A DNA stretch of 14,245 bases from Bacillota bacterium (GTDB lineage Bacteria > Bacillota > Clostridia > Christensenellales > Aristaeellaceae): positions 1 through 14,245 of the forward strand of contig JAEWTC010000165.1 in assembly GCA_023459675.1 (NCBI GenBank), read 5' to 3'. How positions within the stretch are numbered: the stretch's first letter is position 1; each line of letters starts with the position of its first letter. Position numbers and translations under genes: made by a program. Under the pieces are notes generated by a model, which was given only the letters and a program-made list of their open reading frames with translations, ran no database searches and had not been told where the DNA came from. Positions 13,636 to 14,245 of the stretch are shown here, piece by piece.

Positions 13636-13636
13636 G

Positions 13637-13667
13637 TGAGGGATTCTACTCTAACCCCTCATTTTTT
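13637..13667 (+). terminator. Intrinsic terminator after repeat copy 1
   Basis: TGAGGGATT (13637-13645) pairs with AACCCCTCA (13653-13661), with one A-C mismatch and a 7-base loop, and is followed by T6 (13662-13667). This is a textbook plus-strand terminator. It could end transcription from the CPBP locus or from a transcript carrying the repeat. Confidence 0.85.
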
Positions 13668-13679
13668 CCTTTGCCATAA

Positions 13680-13750
13680 GCCAAGCAAATGAAGGCAAGC
13701 GATGGGAAACAAACGCACGCCGCAGCGAAGCTGATTTTCGTCAGGTTGCG
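13680..13750 (+). repeat. 71-bp interspersed repeat, copy 2
   Basis: Ninety-four percent identical to copy 1 (four differences: three G/A and one A/C). Identity stops exactly at base 13750. From there this copy continues into a structured element, whereas copy 1 runs into the TGAGGG terminator. Confidence 0.92.
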
Positions 13751-13842
13751 TTTGCGAACCCTGAAGTCGTAGCAGAGCTACGTCGAAGGGAGCGCAGGCG
13801 CAAGATGGCGGAAAGGAGCCCGCCGCGGCGCGCGGGATTTTT
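13746..13842 (+). ncRNA. Candidate structured RNA ending in a terminator-like hairpin
   Basis: An outer 11-bp stem (13746-13756 with 13793-13803, two G-U pairs) encloses CCCT/AGGG (13759-13762 with 13787-13790) and CGTAGC/GCTACG (13768-13773 with 13777-13782) around an AGA loop. About 15 bases later a second hairpin, CCCGC/GCGGG, is followed by ATTTTT. The nested complementarity plus a terminator suggests a transcribed RNA, but no promoter is evident and I cannot match it to a known family. Confidence 0.4.
13819..13842 (+). terminator. Terminator-like hairpin after the structured element
   Basis: CCCGC (13819-13823) pairs with GCGGG (13832-13836) around an 8-base GC-rich loop, followed by ATTTTT. 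The stem is short, but the loop is itself CG-rich and the T-tract is in place. Confidence 0.6.
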
Positions 13843-13871
13843 CCGGAGCTTGCCTGAATGGCTTTCCTCAG

Positions 13872-14183
13872 TTACTTGAATTTTACCGCAGTCCCGTAGG
13901 CCATCACTTCCGCGGCGTTTTGCATTACGGAGGCGGACGCGTAGCGGATGTTGATGACCGCGTCCGCGCCCAGGGCTTCGGCTTCCTGCACCATGCGCTT
14001 GGTGGCGATGGCGCGGGCGTCGTTCATCATTTCGGTATAGGCGGTCAGCTCGCCGCCGACAAGGGTTTTGAACGCCTGGGTGATATCGCGGCCGATGTTG
14101 CGCGACTGGATGGTGGAGCCCTTCACCAGCGTAAGGGTTTCCAGGGTTTTGCCGGACACGAAATCAGTATTGACTAAGATCAT
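13872..14183 (-). CDS. UPF0145 / YbjQ-family protein
   Basis: A 103-aa single-domain protein of the YbjQ family (PF01906), which forms small ring-like oligomers and is sometimes labelled a putative heavy-metal-binding domain; the function is not established. Recognisable family features are the N-terminal strand, RNIGRDITQAFKTLVGGEL, a central helix YTEMMNDARAIATKRM, then ALGADAVINIRY, and a final strand AYGTAVKFK. The ATG at 14183 is chosen: AAGGAG (plus 14195-14200) is 11 bases upstream. The in-frame GTG at 14192 is only 2 bases from it and would add three residues. The gene overlaps the 3' end of the upstream minus-strand gene by 20 bases, so the two are probably co-transcribed and translationally coupled. 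Confidence 0.88.
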   Translation of the reverse strand: MILVNTDFVSGKTLETLTLVKGSTIQSRNIGRDITQAFKTLVGGELTAYTEMMNDARAIATKRMVQEAEALGADAVINIRYASASVMQNAAEVMAYGTAVKFK

Positions 14184-14245
14184 CTTCTTCACCGCTCCTT
14201 ATTTCCTTGATGCGCTGCAAAAGCACATAAATCATTACGCCCGCC
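14164..14245 (-). CDS. 3' end of a small putative membrane protein gene (cut by the window edge)
   Basis: The minus-strand frame entering from the right edge is open for 26 codons and ends at TGA (plus 14164-14166). The visible residues are a hydrophobic stretch (AGVMIYVLLQ) followed by a charged tail IKEIRSGEEDDLSQY. This looks like the cytoplasmic end of a small one- or two-helix membrane protein; similar acidic GEEDDL tails occur in uncharacterised Firmicutes proteins. It overlaps the UPF0145 gene by 20 bases in another frame, which supports both as one operon. Too short to assign a function. Confidence 0.6.
   Translation of the reverse strand, partial: AGVMIYVLLQRIKEIRSGEEDDLSQY

Larger units (their letters stand above)
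13482..13871. other. 390-bp non-coding region with repeats and RNA-like structure
   Basis: Between the CPBP locus and the UPF0145 gene. It contains two 71-bp repeat copies, two intrinsic terminators on the plus strand and a folded element, listed separately. Open frames crossing it have no ribosome binding site, so I call no protein gene here. The first ~80 bases (13482-13564) show no feature I recognise. Confidence 0.6.

Noticed and set aside
13507..13692. Small plus-strand open frame over repeat copy 1
   Set aside because: No ribosome binding site, it crosses a strong intrinsic terminator, and the product has no recognisable similarity.
13655..13879. Open frame through repeat copy 2 and the structured element
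   Set aside because: The frame is open for about 74 codons but has no start codon with a ribosome binding site. It runs through terminator-like and hairpin sequence, so I treat the region as non-coding, although a translated repeat tail is not fully excluded.
14190..14192. GTG start for the UPF0145 gene
   Set aside because: Only two bases separate it from the AAGGAG, and the family's N-terminal strand begins after the ATG at 14183.

Overview
The window looks like chromosomal DNA from a GC-rich member of the Clostridia (Gram-positive Firmicutes), probably a gut lineage. The support is AGGAGG-type ribosome binding sites in front of most genes, sigma-A style promoters, low-GC-Gram-positive families (AEC carriers, TipAS-type MerR, barnase-like RNase, CPBP protease, XRE-cupin) and many intrinsic hairpins. 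The species cannot be named from this. I see no rRNA, tRNA, CRISPR array, integrase or transposase.

Left part (1-4107): on the minus strand lie the first two codons of a gene with its own promoter, a perfect terminator hairpin, and a secreted 635-aa von Willebrand factor A protein of the YfbK type. On the plus strand an AEC-family carrier is followed, in the same frame and only one codon after its stop, by a YgjP-like zinc metallopeptidase. That peptidase carries ten tandem hexapeptide repeats in its middle.

Middle (about 4110-6525): one strikingly AT-rich gene on the minus strand encodes a 723-aa AAA_13/ABC-type ATPase. It has a CPFC pair and a C-terminal R-x3-E...H arrangement, as expected of RloC/PrrC anticodon nucleases. 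It is the most likely acquired defence gene here and the strongest candidate for an unusual system.

Right of it (6528-9420): a MerR-TipAS regulator has a 19-bp-spaced promoter and an internal start that would release the TipAS domain alone. A 375-bp gene-free stretch contains a nearly thymine-free leader. Then come a Gfo/Idh/MocA oxidoreductase and, converging on it, a lipoprotein barnase-like ribonuclease with all catalytic residues present and no recognisable barstar in the window.

Next (9500-12690): a plus-strand cluster of XRE-cupin regulator, metallo-beta-lactamase-fold hydrolase, small P-loop kinase-like ATPase and SAM-dependent methyltransferase.

Right end (12690-14245): a CPBP intramembrane protease gene is interrupted by a single in-frame TAA, with the rest of the domain still open. 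A 390-bp non-coding region follows, holding two copies of a 71-bp repeat, each followed by a different hairpin terminator, and a well-folded RNA-like element. A minus-strand pair closes the window: a UPF0145/YbjQ protein overlapping the 3' end of a small putative membrane protein gene cut by the window edge.
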